Shown: piece by piece, positions 38,777-50,800 of the stretch | Numbering within the stretch: position 1 is the first letter of the stretch | Layout: every line of letters starts with the position of its first letter | DNA from: Dicaeum eximium | Lineage: Eukaryota > Chordata > Aves > Passeriformes > Dicaeidae | Length of the DNA: 64,000 nt | Direction of reading: 5' to 3' | Assembly (NCBI GenBank): GCA_013396995.1 | Contig: VWZP01009941.1 | Span: forward strand, 1,563,772-1,627,771 | Translations under genes and position numbers: made by a program | The notes under the pieces: model-generated | Database searches by the model: none | What the model saw: only the letters and a program-made list of their open reading frames with translations | What the model was told of the DNA's origin: nothing

Positions 38777-41136
38777 ACTCACTGTTGTACAAAATATACC
38801 TAAAAATATGATGTTAAGATAATTTTGACACAGCTAGGTAGACTGCAGATTACCTAGTTGCAAGGAAGAAATCTTCACAATTTTTAAGGCGATTCAAGAC
38901 AGTAACAACAAGTGATTTATACATTTTGAAATATTCCATTTATAAGATTTACACAAATGTTACCTGGTACTTGGTATCTGTAAACTTTAATGCTTTATAC
39001 AAAGTTTCCATTCACATAATTAGAAGATATAATGAAAATAGTATTCTGCAGTTCTTTTTTTAAAGCATCTCACTTCTAGTCTTGGTTTTACAGAAAAAGC
39101 TGGTTCAACTCAGAATTTTAGTTTTTAAAAGAGATGAAGGAGGAGAAGTAATTCCAGATTTCTACTTTGTTTAAAATTGGAAAAAAAAGTAATTATCTAT
39201 GTTTCCTGAAATTAAAAAAAAAAACCCAGAAAAAAACAAACAAAAAAAATTTTAAGGTAAATTAGACTAGAAAAGTATTATTTTGATTTAAATAATGTAT
39301 TATTTTAACTCAAGTATGGTAAGTTGTCAACCATCTGCTTAAAACAGCCAACACTGATTCAATTTAAGCTCCTACAAATTTGGTCTATTCTTTTAGAAAA
39401 ATACTACTACTATATTTCATGAGAAAAGAAACCATACTTGCAGGGGTTTCTCTACACCACCCCCCAAGTAATTTTCAAAAGAGTGCAGTTGTTATTTATT
39501 CTAGGTCTTTTTGAACCACAGGATTTTTTATATAATTTAAAACACAAACAAAAAAAACACCACCAAACATTAAGAGAGGGAGGGGAAGACATTACTATTA
39601 CGTTAAAAAGTATATAGCCAATAACTAAACATAAAGGTGCAAGACACAAAGCAGCAAGAAAATCACTAGGGGACAGATCTTCACCTGACATAAAGTCAGC
39701 ATAGCTCCACTGGCATCAGCAGAGAAATTCTGACTTGTATCAGCCACAGATCTGACTGTCCATGTACAGAAAATTTTGTTTATGTTAGTGATAAAGATGA
39801 ACAGTGTTCAGAAGAGAACTGTTAGCACACGTTTTTTAAATGAAGCAAGTTTGTAACACCTTACTTCTCATCTAGTATTTTGCTGCTGACGACCGTCATT
39901 CTTGCCATTGGCAGTGTATTTACTTCAGGATGAATTCATTGCCACTATCAAATTATACAGTAAAATATATTTAATATTGGTCTGTGAAGTACTTAACCAC
40001 AGCTAGTTCTTACCAGAAATATTCTGAAGCCCATTTACAGTGTAAAATATAAAGTTTTAAAAGTACTATTTTATAATATTGGTAAGTTTTCTAAACTCTT
40101 ACGGGTTTTCACTGACCATAATTCATATGGAATGAACTGCAACCACTGGAAGTCAGCAGTAACTGAAATTTAGAGCAGCATGACTCTTGGTTGTTAGCAA
40201 TTATTCCTATTACAGATCATTAGCTATAGTAAATTTTTTTAAAACATCTCTAAGGCGTATGTTTACAGAGCAAATCCTAAAAGCAGACTTATAGCTACAG
40301 AAATAAGTAATTGCACAAGTTTCTCATAGGCACCGAGATGCTCTTTTAAGGCACAAGAGAACTCCCAGAGTGCAGAAGACAGATTATTTAACCAGGAGTG
40401 CAAACATTAAAAAAAAAAACAAAAAACCACTTAAAACCTGGGAAGCAGAGGTGGAATTCCACCTGCTGCTTATGGCAGTATTCAAGTCCCACTGCTGTCA
40501 TCTGCCAAAGGTATTTCAGACTTTTGTGTGTTTGTGTATATATATATATAGTGTATATGTATGCTTAATCCAGTACAGTAACAAATGGGATTCAGATGGT
40601 TTCTGCCAGAGACGTGTGTAAACGCTGACCTCTACAACTACCCCAAATTACACTCAAAACAGATGGTTTCTCCCAGTGTACTTCTGCATCTCAATAAAAA
40701 GGTATCTAGAATACACATTACTAATGCAGTGTGCTCAATCCCTTTGAGCTGTATCTTCTGTCAAACTCTACTTCCAAAAAGAAACAGTTTAATGAAGTCC
40801 ATAACAGGGCAAGTAGAAAAGGCAGTGGTAGCTACACTGGACAAAACTCTTGGCAGTGGTCATCATTTCTGCAATGACACTATGTCAAAACTCACAAGAA
40901 ACTGAGGTACAAACTTGTGAAGTAAACATGAGATTTATATTGCATTCATTTGAAGTATGATAGTTTCCTCTATAGCATGATTTTTTTTTTGATCTCTTAT
41001 TTCCTTAAAAGAAAAATACATCCTTGCATACAATGCTGATACCCTATGTGGTGATGCCATAAATCCCTTAGGATAACAAGTCTGATGGGAGGTTACCCAT
41101 TAGGAGAAAAATATATATTTTTTATATTATTTTACA

Positions 41137-41144
41137 TATATACA
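41137..41144 (-). promoter_or_regulatory. Pumilio-type motif in an AU-rich part of the 3'UTR
   Basis: The coding strand reads TGTATATA, the consensus Pumilio recognition element, inside a 60-70 nt run of nearly pure A/T about 545 nt after the stop codon. The surrounding AT repeats make a chance match likely, so this is a weak call. Confidence 0.25.
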
Positions 41145-41686
41145 ATATATATATATATTTATTTATTTTTCAATCAAAATGTAAAGTTTTCTAATATATG
41201 AGTATTTTTAAGTCCAAAATGAAAAAATATTTTGTATCTCCGTTCAGATAAGTTAACAAGGTATTTGGTATCCATGAACAATATGATTTGCTTCATTTCT
41301 ACAAAATTAAAAGAAAACAAAGAAACAGTGAGTTATAAAGATTTCCTTCTCCAAAGCCAAATATAATAAAATTTTGAAGCTGGATAATTAATTAAAAGAA
41401 CACCAAGTTTTGCATTGTGAGCAATCACAAAGAACAGAAAACGTTATCTAAGTAGAAACTAGCATTACTATATTAACCTAAAGAAAAAATATTTTTAATC
41501 CCTTTGTTCTGATAGAATGTGTCCAGAGTAAGAAAATGTAAATTTAAAGCAAGAGTTATTTACACTCTCACCAGTCTACCTTAATTTTGATAAACCTCTA
41601 CCCCTCTCAATTCCAAAGTACCTAAAACCACAAAAGTATGACAGCCACTTATTTACAGGTTTTTCTCAGCACTGTGAAAGGCACAT

Positions 41687-41884
41687 TTATCTTTTGATGC
41701 ATGTTTCTGCTAATGTCCTAAACTTGGGCTCCAACTGATCTAAGAAGTCTAGTGCCTCTTCTTCATGCTGATCACTGCAGCAGCCTACAGAGCCAGCCAA
41801 GGATCCTTTTCCTTCATAGTTATATGAAAGGAGATAATCTTCAGAATGCTTCTGTTCTTCATCCTGTCTGCATAGGTGCACCTT
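41687..41884 (-). CDS. DSC2: Desmocollin last exon: plakoglobin-binding tail of the a isoform
   Basis: 198 nt including TAA (41689-41687), residues 817-881. It encodes [20 protein letters not shown], then [17 protein letters not shown] and [21 protein letters not shown]. This is the intracellular catenin-binding segment (YNYEGxGSxAGS and the FLDxLxPKFxxLAE motif) that binds plakoglobin. Similarity to human DSC2 is highest here. Acceptor TATCCAG (41886-41885). When the cassette exon is included this exon becomes 3'UTR. Confidence 0.96.
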   Translation of the reverse strand, partial: KVHLCRQDEEQKHSEDYLLSYNYEGKGSLAGSVGCCSDQHEEEALDFLDQLEPKFRTLAETCIKR

Positions 41885-44800
41885 CTGGATAGGAACAGAA
41901 CAGATCTTATTATTTTCTTAAATTGTTATCCTAAACATATTGCAAAAAAGTAATTTCTTTTTGATTTACCTTTCATTCAATTATTTTTAATCACAGTGTG
42001 TCCTCTAATGGATTCCTATATACAAAAAATGCACATGATTGGTCTGTATCATTATGACTACAAAGTATAACTATTTAATAAAGAAATAATTGCTACTAAT
42101 TACATATGTAACAACAAAAGAGGAAAAACCTGTTTAAATAACCTGCCAAGCAGCTAAAATTTACTGAAAATTAAAAGACTGATTTATACATAACTAGTTA
42201 GACAAGTAGTGAGAGTTTTTTGATCTGCAAGAAATGGACTACATTTTTAATGCTGTACATTCATTCCTGCTCCATTGCTAAGTTAAGTATGAGGTTTCAA
42301 TTAGCATGAAGCAAGCAGTCAGAATAAAAGCAAACAGACATCCTCAGAACAACTCACAAAAGCTTCAGTAATTATTAAAAATGAAAAATAGCACACTGTC
42401 TATAATTTAAGCCAAGAGAAGAAAGTAATTTACACTGAAATATGTCAAGGATTACTCATTGGAAGAGCAATATTCCAAAGGGGATGCAGAAGAGCAAAGG
42501 GGAGGAAAAATGAAATTAAACCAAAACCAGAAAGCCACCTTTCTAGCACATTTACACACCTTCCTTGAAAAGCCTGTCCATACTGACCATAACCTACACT
42601 TCAAAGAGAATCAGTTTCAGAATGCTTACTTCGCCTAAACGAGGATGTGTGAAATTATGCCACTCTGAGTAGGAGTATCTGCAAGTATCCATCATGGTCT
42701 GTCCTCCTCCTTCTTTAACTGATCCCAGAGTCTGATGTCCACCTCCCTTGGCTGATTCCAAGGTATGCCCTCTTCCTTTTACCATTTCAAATGTTTGCTG
42801 CTCTCCTGTTTTTACTCCATATCCTCCTTGATCACACGTATTTTGCAGAGGAATTATATTGTGATCCTAAACAAAACAAAAGAAAACAAAAAGCAGTAGT
42901 GAGGACATCTTTTTTCTCCTCATTTATTTTTCCTTTTTGATTAAAAAGCAGAAACAGCAATCAGAAACTGTCACAACTGAAATTTGAGAAGTGTCTTTCT
43001 TAGTACTGTGATATTTTGAACAAAAGGCTAACCTTAGTGTCTAAAGATCAGTAAATAATCTTGGGAAAGGATACTACAAAAAGAGAGAAGAGAGGATATC
43101 TGCATTTAAATATGACATGATATGATATCAAAAAACAGAAGTTTTATCCCAGTGAAATGTGTATAATCCATATTCTAGCTTGTAATGGCACTACATTATG
43201 CTCCACAGGCAACAAGAAGTTTGTCTCTTGCCACCATATTGATTTCTTCGTTTTCAACATGAAATATCACTTTTAAATAAATCTCCTTTGCTTGGGGAAG
43301 ACAATGTCAAGGGGTGGAGGATGACAGAAAAGATGTAGAGTTTAAAGAGCTAAGTTTTTCCACATGAATGCAGTCCCATACTGAACTATGTTCATGGTAG
43401 ACTGGAAGAAGTTTAGATGCCCAAAGCAAGAAAAATTTCATTAACATGGGCCTGTTCATGAAATCAACTGCATTTGAGGTCATTTTTCAGGGGAAGGGCA
43501 GAAATTGCACCTGCAATTTACACAGCTATCTGCTAAATATAAAAATCCTTCTCCAAGGAAAAAGAATGTTTTGCCATTAACACATATTCCACATAGGAAA
43601 AATAATTAATTTCCATCTTATCTCATTGTTAAAAATGACTGGAAATGTTGTCAAAATGTTCATCTGAAGCTTCTAAACAAATGCTTAAAATCTGGAAGAA
43701 TTACAAGCAGCCAGCCTAACAACTACAAGGTATGTTTAAATGTATATAGTACTACCACCTCTGCCTAAAGTAAGAATTTTCAAATTCTTGTTAAATAGCA
43801 AAGATCTAATGATCTCTGCATTGATTGCTTATTTCCTTTATCAAATCACTTACTTGCAAATGGTCCTGTTCTCAAACTGCAATGGTATGAACATCTCAAT
43901 TGCAAGTTTCTATGTTGAAACAAACAGACAACTTACCATCACTTCTTCTCCTGGAGCTTCTGTGTTTGAAATTATTAAATTGTGATTGGCACAATCATCA
44001 GTCACCTGCCTGTGCATTACCCCAGCGCCACAGCAGCCACAAATTGTGATCAGGATTACTGTGGAAAAGGAAATAATACTATAAATTTTATCTCACAATG
44101 GTATCTACTTATGTTGCATAATGAATTTTAGGGGCCTAAGCATCAAGAATGGTTTAAAAACAAATTCATTTCCAAGAATACCCACACTTAAAGACATATA
44201 TTCACTTTTTTTTTCCAAACAATACAGGGAGTAATCACTGCATTGTTAAATTACTTCATTCTTCTAAAACACGTCTGGTTTTTCCAAAAGAAATGCAAGC
44301 ATCCTTTATGAAAGCACTGTGACTTACACAATTTCACAGTAGTGAAAAATTTAGTCCAAACCCAGGTGAAAAATCATACCTACAATTAAGTTGTACATGA
44401 GATATTTTTCATGTCTGAATATGCAAATGTCAAATTGAATCATAAGGCACTAATAGACAAGCTAAATGTCCCAATACCAAAAACAACTTCTTCACAGGAA
44501 AGGTCAGCAGAACCCTGGAGGACTTCCAGGATTATGCTATAGAACAATCTTATTTAATCCTTTGTATTCATTTTATTCCTCTTAACAAAACTACTTTTTG
44601 TTGTCAGAGGCTCACCCAGAAATTACTTTGAATAAAAGAATCATGATCAACTAATACATCTCCTAAACAAATAACTAAACCTTCCATTCAGAGAACAATT
44701 CTGTTTTCTTCACTTTTCAAATTATTAGCTTAAAAATAAAGAAGCCCACAAGGAAGAGAACAGTTCTGCCTAACTGCCCACTGAGCAATTTGATCTCTGA

Positions 44801-47800
44801 ACATAAGAACTTCTGTGAAAATTGGCCAAGAGCCACTTTCAAGCTAATTTAGCTTCTGTAGCATCAGCTGTCAGAGAGATCTGCATCAATGATTCCAGCA
44901 GGTTGCCTCCTGATGCTGACAGATGGGAAGAAGACATCCATGACAGCACTAAACAGAGGATACACAGGGTAAAACCTATCCACAGTAAAATAAAGGACCT
45001 ATTTGTAAGTGTTGGAGACAAGAGGCAGTGAAAAAGGTGACATTTCACACAGTTCCCCTACTGCGTGTTCCCGCATCTAAAAATTCCACCTTCAGGATAT
45101 ATCCCGAATTTGGGTACCTGCCCACTGAGATAAAATATTGATCTAGCAAGCCTTCAAAACATGTTCAGGTCCTACTGTTCTAGCTACTTAAGTAAGAACA
45201 GCTAGCTGAGATTCCATGGGAGCAAGACAGTTTTACTATAACCAGAAAAAATTGACAAGAAAGAAGGAAAAAACAAAACCCCAAACCAAATTCTGAAATA
45301 CTAGCTACTGTAGCATGTCCTCTGTGGTTTTTAAGGATGTTATTAACAGCAATATTACTCTTCTCAGAATATGTTAGGTTTTGGGCAGCTCCAGTAGCAC
45401 AACATATTCAAGGTTTTGGTCTGTTGTGAGCTATTCAACCTGTCCTTTAATGTTTCTGCACCTCGGATGGGGCAATCCTGGATGTGTGTGTAGACTGGGG
45501 AAAGAGATGCTGGAGAACAGAGCTGCAGAAAGGGACCTGAGGGTCCTGTTTGATGGTAAGTTGAGTATCAGTCAGCAGTGCCCTGACAGCCAGGAGGGAC
45601 ATTCCTCTCCTGGGTGCATCAGGCAGAGCATGGCCAGCCAGGCAAGGGAGGGGATTGTCCTGCTCTGCTCTGCACTGGGGTGGCCTCACCTGTGTGCAGT
45701 TTTGGGTGCCACAATATAAGGAAGATTTTAAGTTATTAGAGAGTGTTCAATGGAGGGCCATGAAGATGATGAAGAGCCTTGAGAGAAAGTCATATGAGGA
45801 GCTGCAGAGGGAACTTGCTCTGTTCAGCCTGGAGAAGACAAGACTGAGGGGAAACCTCATTGCAGTCTACAATTTCCTTAGGGGAAGCTCAGGGGCAGAC
45901 ACCGACCTCTTCACTCTCATCACCAGTGACAGGACTCAAGGAAATGGCATTAAACTCAGTCTGGGGAGGTCTAGGTTGGATATCAGGAAAAGGTTTTTTT
46001 TTACCCAGTGGGTGGTTGGGCACTGAAACAGGCTCTGCAGGGCAGTGTTCAGAGCACCAAGCCTGACAGAGCTCAGGAAGTGTTTGGACAATGCTCCCAG
46101 GGCACATGGTGTGATTCTTGGTGTCCTGTGCAAGGCCAGGATTTGGATGCAATGATCCTGATGGGTCCCTTCCAACTCAGTATATTCAATGGCTCCGTGA
46201 TTACATGGGCTCTTGTAAAATCCCCTGTGAAATCCAGTGTCTCTGATACTCCATGTTTTAACCCACAACACAACAGAAATCACAAAATGCTATGGGAAAT
46301 TGATTTTAGCATTCCTAGAAACATAAATGTTTCTAGAACTCACAAACTTTTTTTAAGTCTTTTGGTTCAAGTGCTAAATGCAGTTTTTTTGGCCTCACAT
46401 CAACATACAGAACATCTCACACAAAATATACTTATACAAATAAACAAAAATCCACACACAGTAACTACAGCACAAGATGAGAGCAGGAAGCCTGTGATAC
46501 TGATACAAATAGAGCAATTACATTAAGAAAGTGATGACAGCTACACAACAAACAAAATTAAAAAAGTTTGAATCAAGTTTGAATTGGGTTCTCTCAGCTA
46601 ATTTTACATTTAAGTGAATTGTACTTTGTGTTTGAAAAAAAATATACTTACACAGCAATAATAATGATCCTAAGATCATTGCAAGGATGGCCCAGAGACC
46701 AAGGGTAACATTTCCACCAGAAAGCTGACGAGTTCTGCCGTCACATTCACTTGGAGTAACACAATCACAGAGATTAACTCTTACAGTGTTCTCTCCTATC
46801 TTTCCTCCGTTATCAATCACACTTACAGGAATTTCATAAGTTCCATATGGAATATCACCCTTTGGTGAAAGATACCAAGAATTATCTGTAAAAAAAAAGA
46901 CAAAACCAGATCTAGGGTCAACGATTCTTGGAACTCTGTTGTCACAACTGTGACCACAATCACAATTTTCTCTTCTGTTACAGCTATAATGCTACCACAT
47001 CCACATTAATTAGTTTCAAGTTACATTAAATGCGTTGATACAAAACTAGATCTTGAAAGAATTTATACTTTCAGCACCTTTTAAATGTTGGAATTGATAA
47101 AGTATACCTTACACAACCCTCTGAAAACATGATTTGAAACTCTGACGTTGATTTAGTTCATTATAGGAAATGACACTACTTGGGCTTACTAGTAAAGATC
47201 ATCAACTAAACTGACACTTATTAAAAAGACTTTTGGCAGTGTGATTGGCATAATTAACGATAAACTTAATTTATACCACTTCTAGTCTTTAGTCATATTG
47301 CTGTATTCAGTGAGAATGGCTATTTCCAGAGGGGAAAAAAATCCATTTAATCTGCTGCCCTATGTAGAGGCAATGATTAATGACCATATTCTTTAAGGGG
47401 CAAAAGAAATAATTTGTAAAAAAAAAGTACAAGACTGACACTGATGTACATAATGGTTGTTTTATGATGAGCTATATGAAACAATGTATATCATCCAAAA
47501 TTTGGTTTTCAATTTGCCTGATATAAAACCTGAAATTCTTAGATGTCTTTGCTTTCAGATTTTTCTGTCTTTTGCCTTTCTTAGTGAATATTTGATGGAA
47601 TGCTACAGAATCAGATCCTTTGCAACTAATTCATGTCACCATAATAGCAAATGTATGTGCTGCTCTTGTTGCCATCATCTGGCAGCTACCAGGAAACCAC
47701 CATCAGCTATAACTTTTTATATCAACAAATTTCAGGAAACAGTGATTCCTTTGCTAATAAACTGTTTATCTACTGCTATAAAAATTATAAAAATAAAAAA

Positions 47801-50800
47801 TATATTAAATGAGATAGTCAGGCTTTCTTTCACCCAGCCCAGCTTCACAAAAAGTGTGCTGGATAACAGCAGTAGTAACATAAAAACTTCCAGAACTTTT
47901 TTTTTTGTCAACCTATAATCAATTCTAGGTAAAGTTTCAGTTTTCCAGTTCTCCACCATAATAATAAGAGTACAAAAGTTCTATTTCTCTTTGGAATACC
48001 AGCCATTTCGTTCTTAAATTCCTTATTAATTATGAATCTATAGTTCCTTTTCCAGGTATTGATGCAATGCATTACATCAGATTTTGTTCTTTCTCCTGAT
48101 CTTCTTACATCTTAATTTCAGACAGCAGTTGACTGCTGACCCAAGGATGCTAGGGACAGATTCTTATTTATGCTTTAAGAGACAGATCTTCCTCCTTGCC
48201 TTTGGGATGCCAACAGTGTCATATTCTCTATGGGTCCCTCCCCACTGGAGGGGAACTAGAGGGACCACTGGAGACCATTAGCGAGCCCCAAAGTAGCTCC
48301 ATGACTCCACTAATTCCAAACCAATTCCACAATTCACCCAATCTGTTCTTGCAGACCACCACCCAAGTGGGAGACAGCAAAGCCTCCTCTGGCAGCCTGC
48401 AGCTGAGTGAGGAGGAGAAGATTTAACACACCATCGTGTGGGGTTAACTTCCACATGGAGGCCAGGTTACGGTCGGTGATGCGATACACGAAGGGCGCGC
48501 TGTAGGGAGCCTCATCGCCGTCCTGCGCCGTCAGGCAAATGGGTTTTCTGTCTCTGCACATGATGTAGTCTGTTTGAGTGATCCGTGGGAAGTTCTTGTT
48601 GCCAGGCACGATGCAAACCTGAATTGTTCCAGTGCCTGTTTTACCATCTGTGAGATAAATATAACTTTAGCACTTACTTCTAACATTCACACATTAATTT
48701 CTGGTCCCAACTTTCACAGTTAAATATCATCAACTGTAATATACATGCTTAGAAGTGAAATGGAAAGCAACTGCTGATTTAGCCAGAGAGAGAGAGGGGG
48801 CAGCTCTTTCCTGGCTGCTTCTCTTTGCCTGGCTGGTTGCAGACACATCAGCAGCTCCCACATCTCCATATTCTGCATGTGCAGACTGTATTTTGCTGAG
48901 CGTGTGTGTCTGTGTGGGAACACATACTACTCTAACAGAAGGATAAGAGGAGGAAGAGCTCACAAACCAGGAGTAAAGGACACTAAGACAAGCAGAGACA
49001 AAAGCAGAAAGTGAAGATCTCCAGCCTTTTAACTTCTGGAAGGAGAAAATTAATTACATTTTCCCTACATTCACCTCCCCTGGGAACAAAAACATGGAGG
49101 AAACAGGGGACTTGTTTCTGTCCTCTGCCCTCTAAATCACCATGCATTCATCAGTGGCACATACTATGTCACCAAAGTCAACACACAAGAAATGAATGAA
49201 CTCTTCCTTCTATATACAGTTTTTCCAATACACAAATGGTCAATGCTTGTCATATGCATTCCAGTGAAATTACACTGTCTACCTTTTAATCCTTTTTCAA
49301 GAAACAGTTGCTTGCAGATGCCTGTATCATGTTTACTGTATAGACAACAGAAGTTCTAAACAATTTAAACTTGTATTATTTACATTTGACTTTAAAATGC
49401 AAACTCGGACAGAGTTAGAATTTTTTGCTGCAAGGTCTATGACTTCTTTTCAAAAAGTCCTCTGTACCTTCTCTGTTGTCTAGCTCACAGCTGCCAGGAG
49501 CTATCACTTAAAAAAGAATAGTCAAGAAATAGAAGAAATATACTCCTGAGAAAAATCTCTCAATTTAAAATTACGAAAGGATTTTAAATGGGGCAGATAT
49601 CAAAGCCTTAAAATTGTGTCTGATTTCTAAAGGCTCTCCCTGCTAAATAATATTCCCTAAGCATTTGACAGAGCGATCACAAAGACAATGGTCGAGGTGG
49701 GCTACTCTGAACCACTACAGTTGTCCCCACACTACATTTGTACATAAACATCTGTAACACACCACAGAGAGCTCCAACAACATTTAATACTCACTTCTGT
49801 CTATTGCGAGGACTGTGACATTGCATTGACCTCGTCTCATTTCTCCTATGTCTCGGTCCAAGACCCTAACAGTTCTGACTTCACCTGATTTGTCATCTAT
49901 GTTGATCCAATTGCACTGGCCAGGTGGTATCCGGTATCTGTGAAGAATAATTTGTCTTGTTAAAGATCCCAAACATAGCACACGTGTGTATGTACACACA
50001 CACACATATAGATAGCTGTATTCATATACACTGACAGGTGTGCAGGTGCACACACGTACATACAGCCTCAACAACTACTTCCCTCTTCCCGTGTCCCACC
50101 CATGCTGTACTCAAAAAAAAAAAACAAACAGTAAATAAGGTTGTTTCATACCTTATGCCCTCGCTATTTCCAGTTTCTGGATCTTCCGCTACAAATCTCC
50201 CAATAGCCGTCCCAATATCTTCGCATTCTTTAACGTCTAAGCGCAACAGACAGGGTTTGAACACCGGTCCCTCATCCATGTCCAGGACATGCACGGTAAC
50301 AGAGCAGGTGCTCTGGGAAAGCTGTTGTGAATGGGGAGCCAGCAGGTAGGGTGCCTCATTGTTGACCCCAATCACCAGGACCCTTTGCTTGGCAGTTTCA
50401 TAGTCCAGTCCCTGTAACAAAGGTGAGGCAATGTTTTTTTCCCTTCAAACCAATACAAAACTTAGCATTGTTTTCACCGTGCGATTATTACAGCTGAAAC
50501 TGTACCACATTTGTTTACAAAAGAAGCCAGCTGTCTGCAAATAAGCCATCGAGACAGAGTAAAAGGACATTTTTTTTTAAATGTAAAGTTTTAAGTTAGT
50601 CAAAGAAAAGGGCCTGAAAAATACCCAAGCAAGCAGCACCACTGCACCAAACACAACACCACCACAGCACCAAAATTTTGGATAAATATTCTGAAAATTA
50701 GTTACTAAAAGAACAGAAAGCAATTAAATTTAGTGGGGGATTTTCTTCTTCCGTACTTAGTTAGTCATTATTTTACCTTCTATACATTTCCTTTTCACCA

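Larger units (their letters stand above)
38740..41686 (-). other. DSC2: Probable 3'UTR of the desmocollin gene
   Basis: The stretch after the stop codon is AT-rich, free of recognisable CR1 or LTR sequence for about 2.9 kb, and has no credible coding frame. It ends before the 37.2-38.3 kb CR1. Two close poly(A) hexamers near 38.76 kb make a plausible end. Shorter 3'UTRs from earlier A/T-rich sites (for example near 41.15 or 39.49 kb) are equally possible without transcript data. Confidence 0.5.

Noticed and set aside
42594..42866. Gly-rich units in exon 15 as a tandem DNA repeat
   Set aside because: The similar [12 protein letters not shown] blocks occur in mammalian DSC2 as well and are too diverged at DNA level to call a recent repeat.
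45655..46526. Overlapping open frames of 123 and 172 aa on the plus strand
   Set aside because: They lie in a CR1 copy (ORF2 C-terminus and 3'UTR), with frame changes, so they are mobile-element remnants rather than a host gene.
47457..47918. 153-aa open frame in intron 12, plus strand
   Set aside because: Antisense to the gene, with no motif and biased hydrophobic/Cys composition; looks random.
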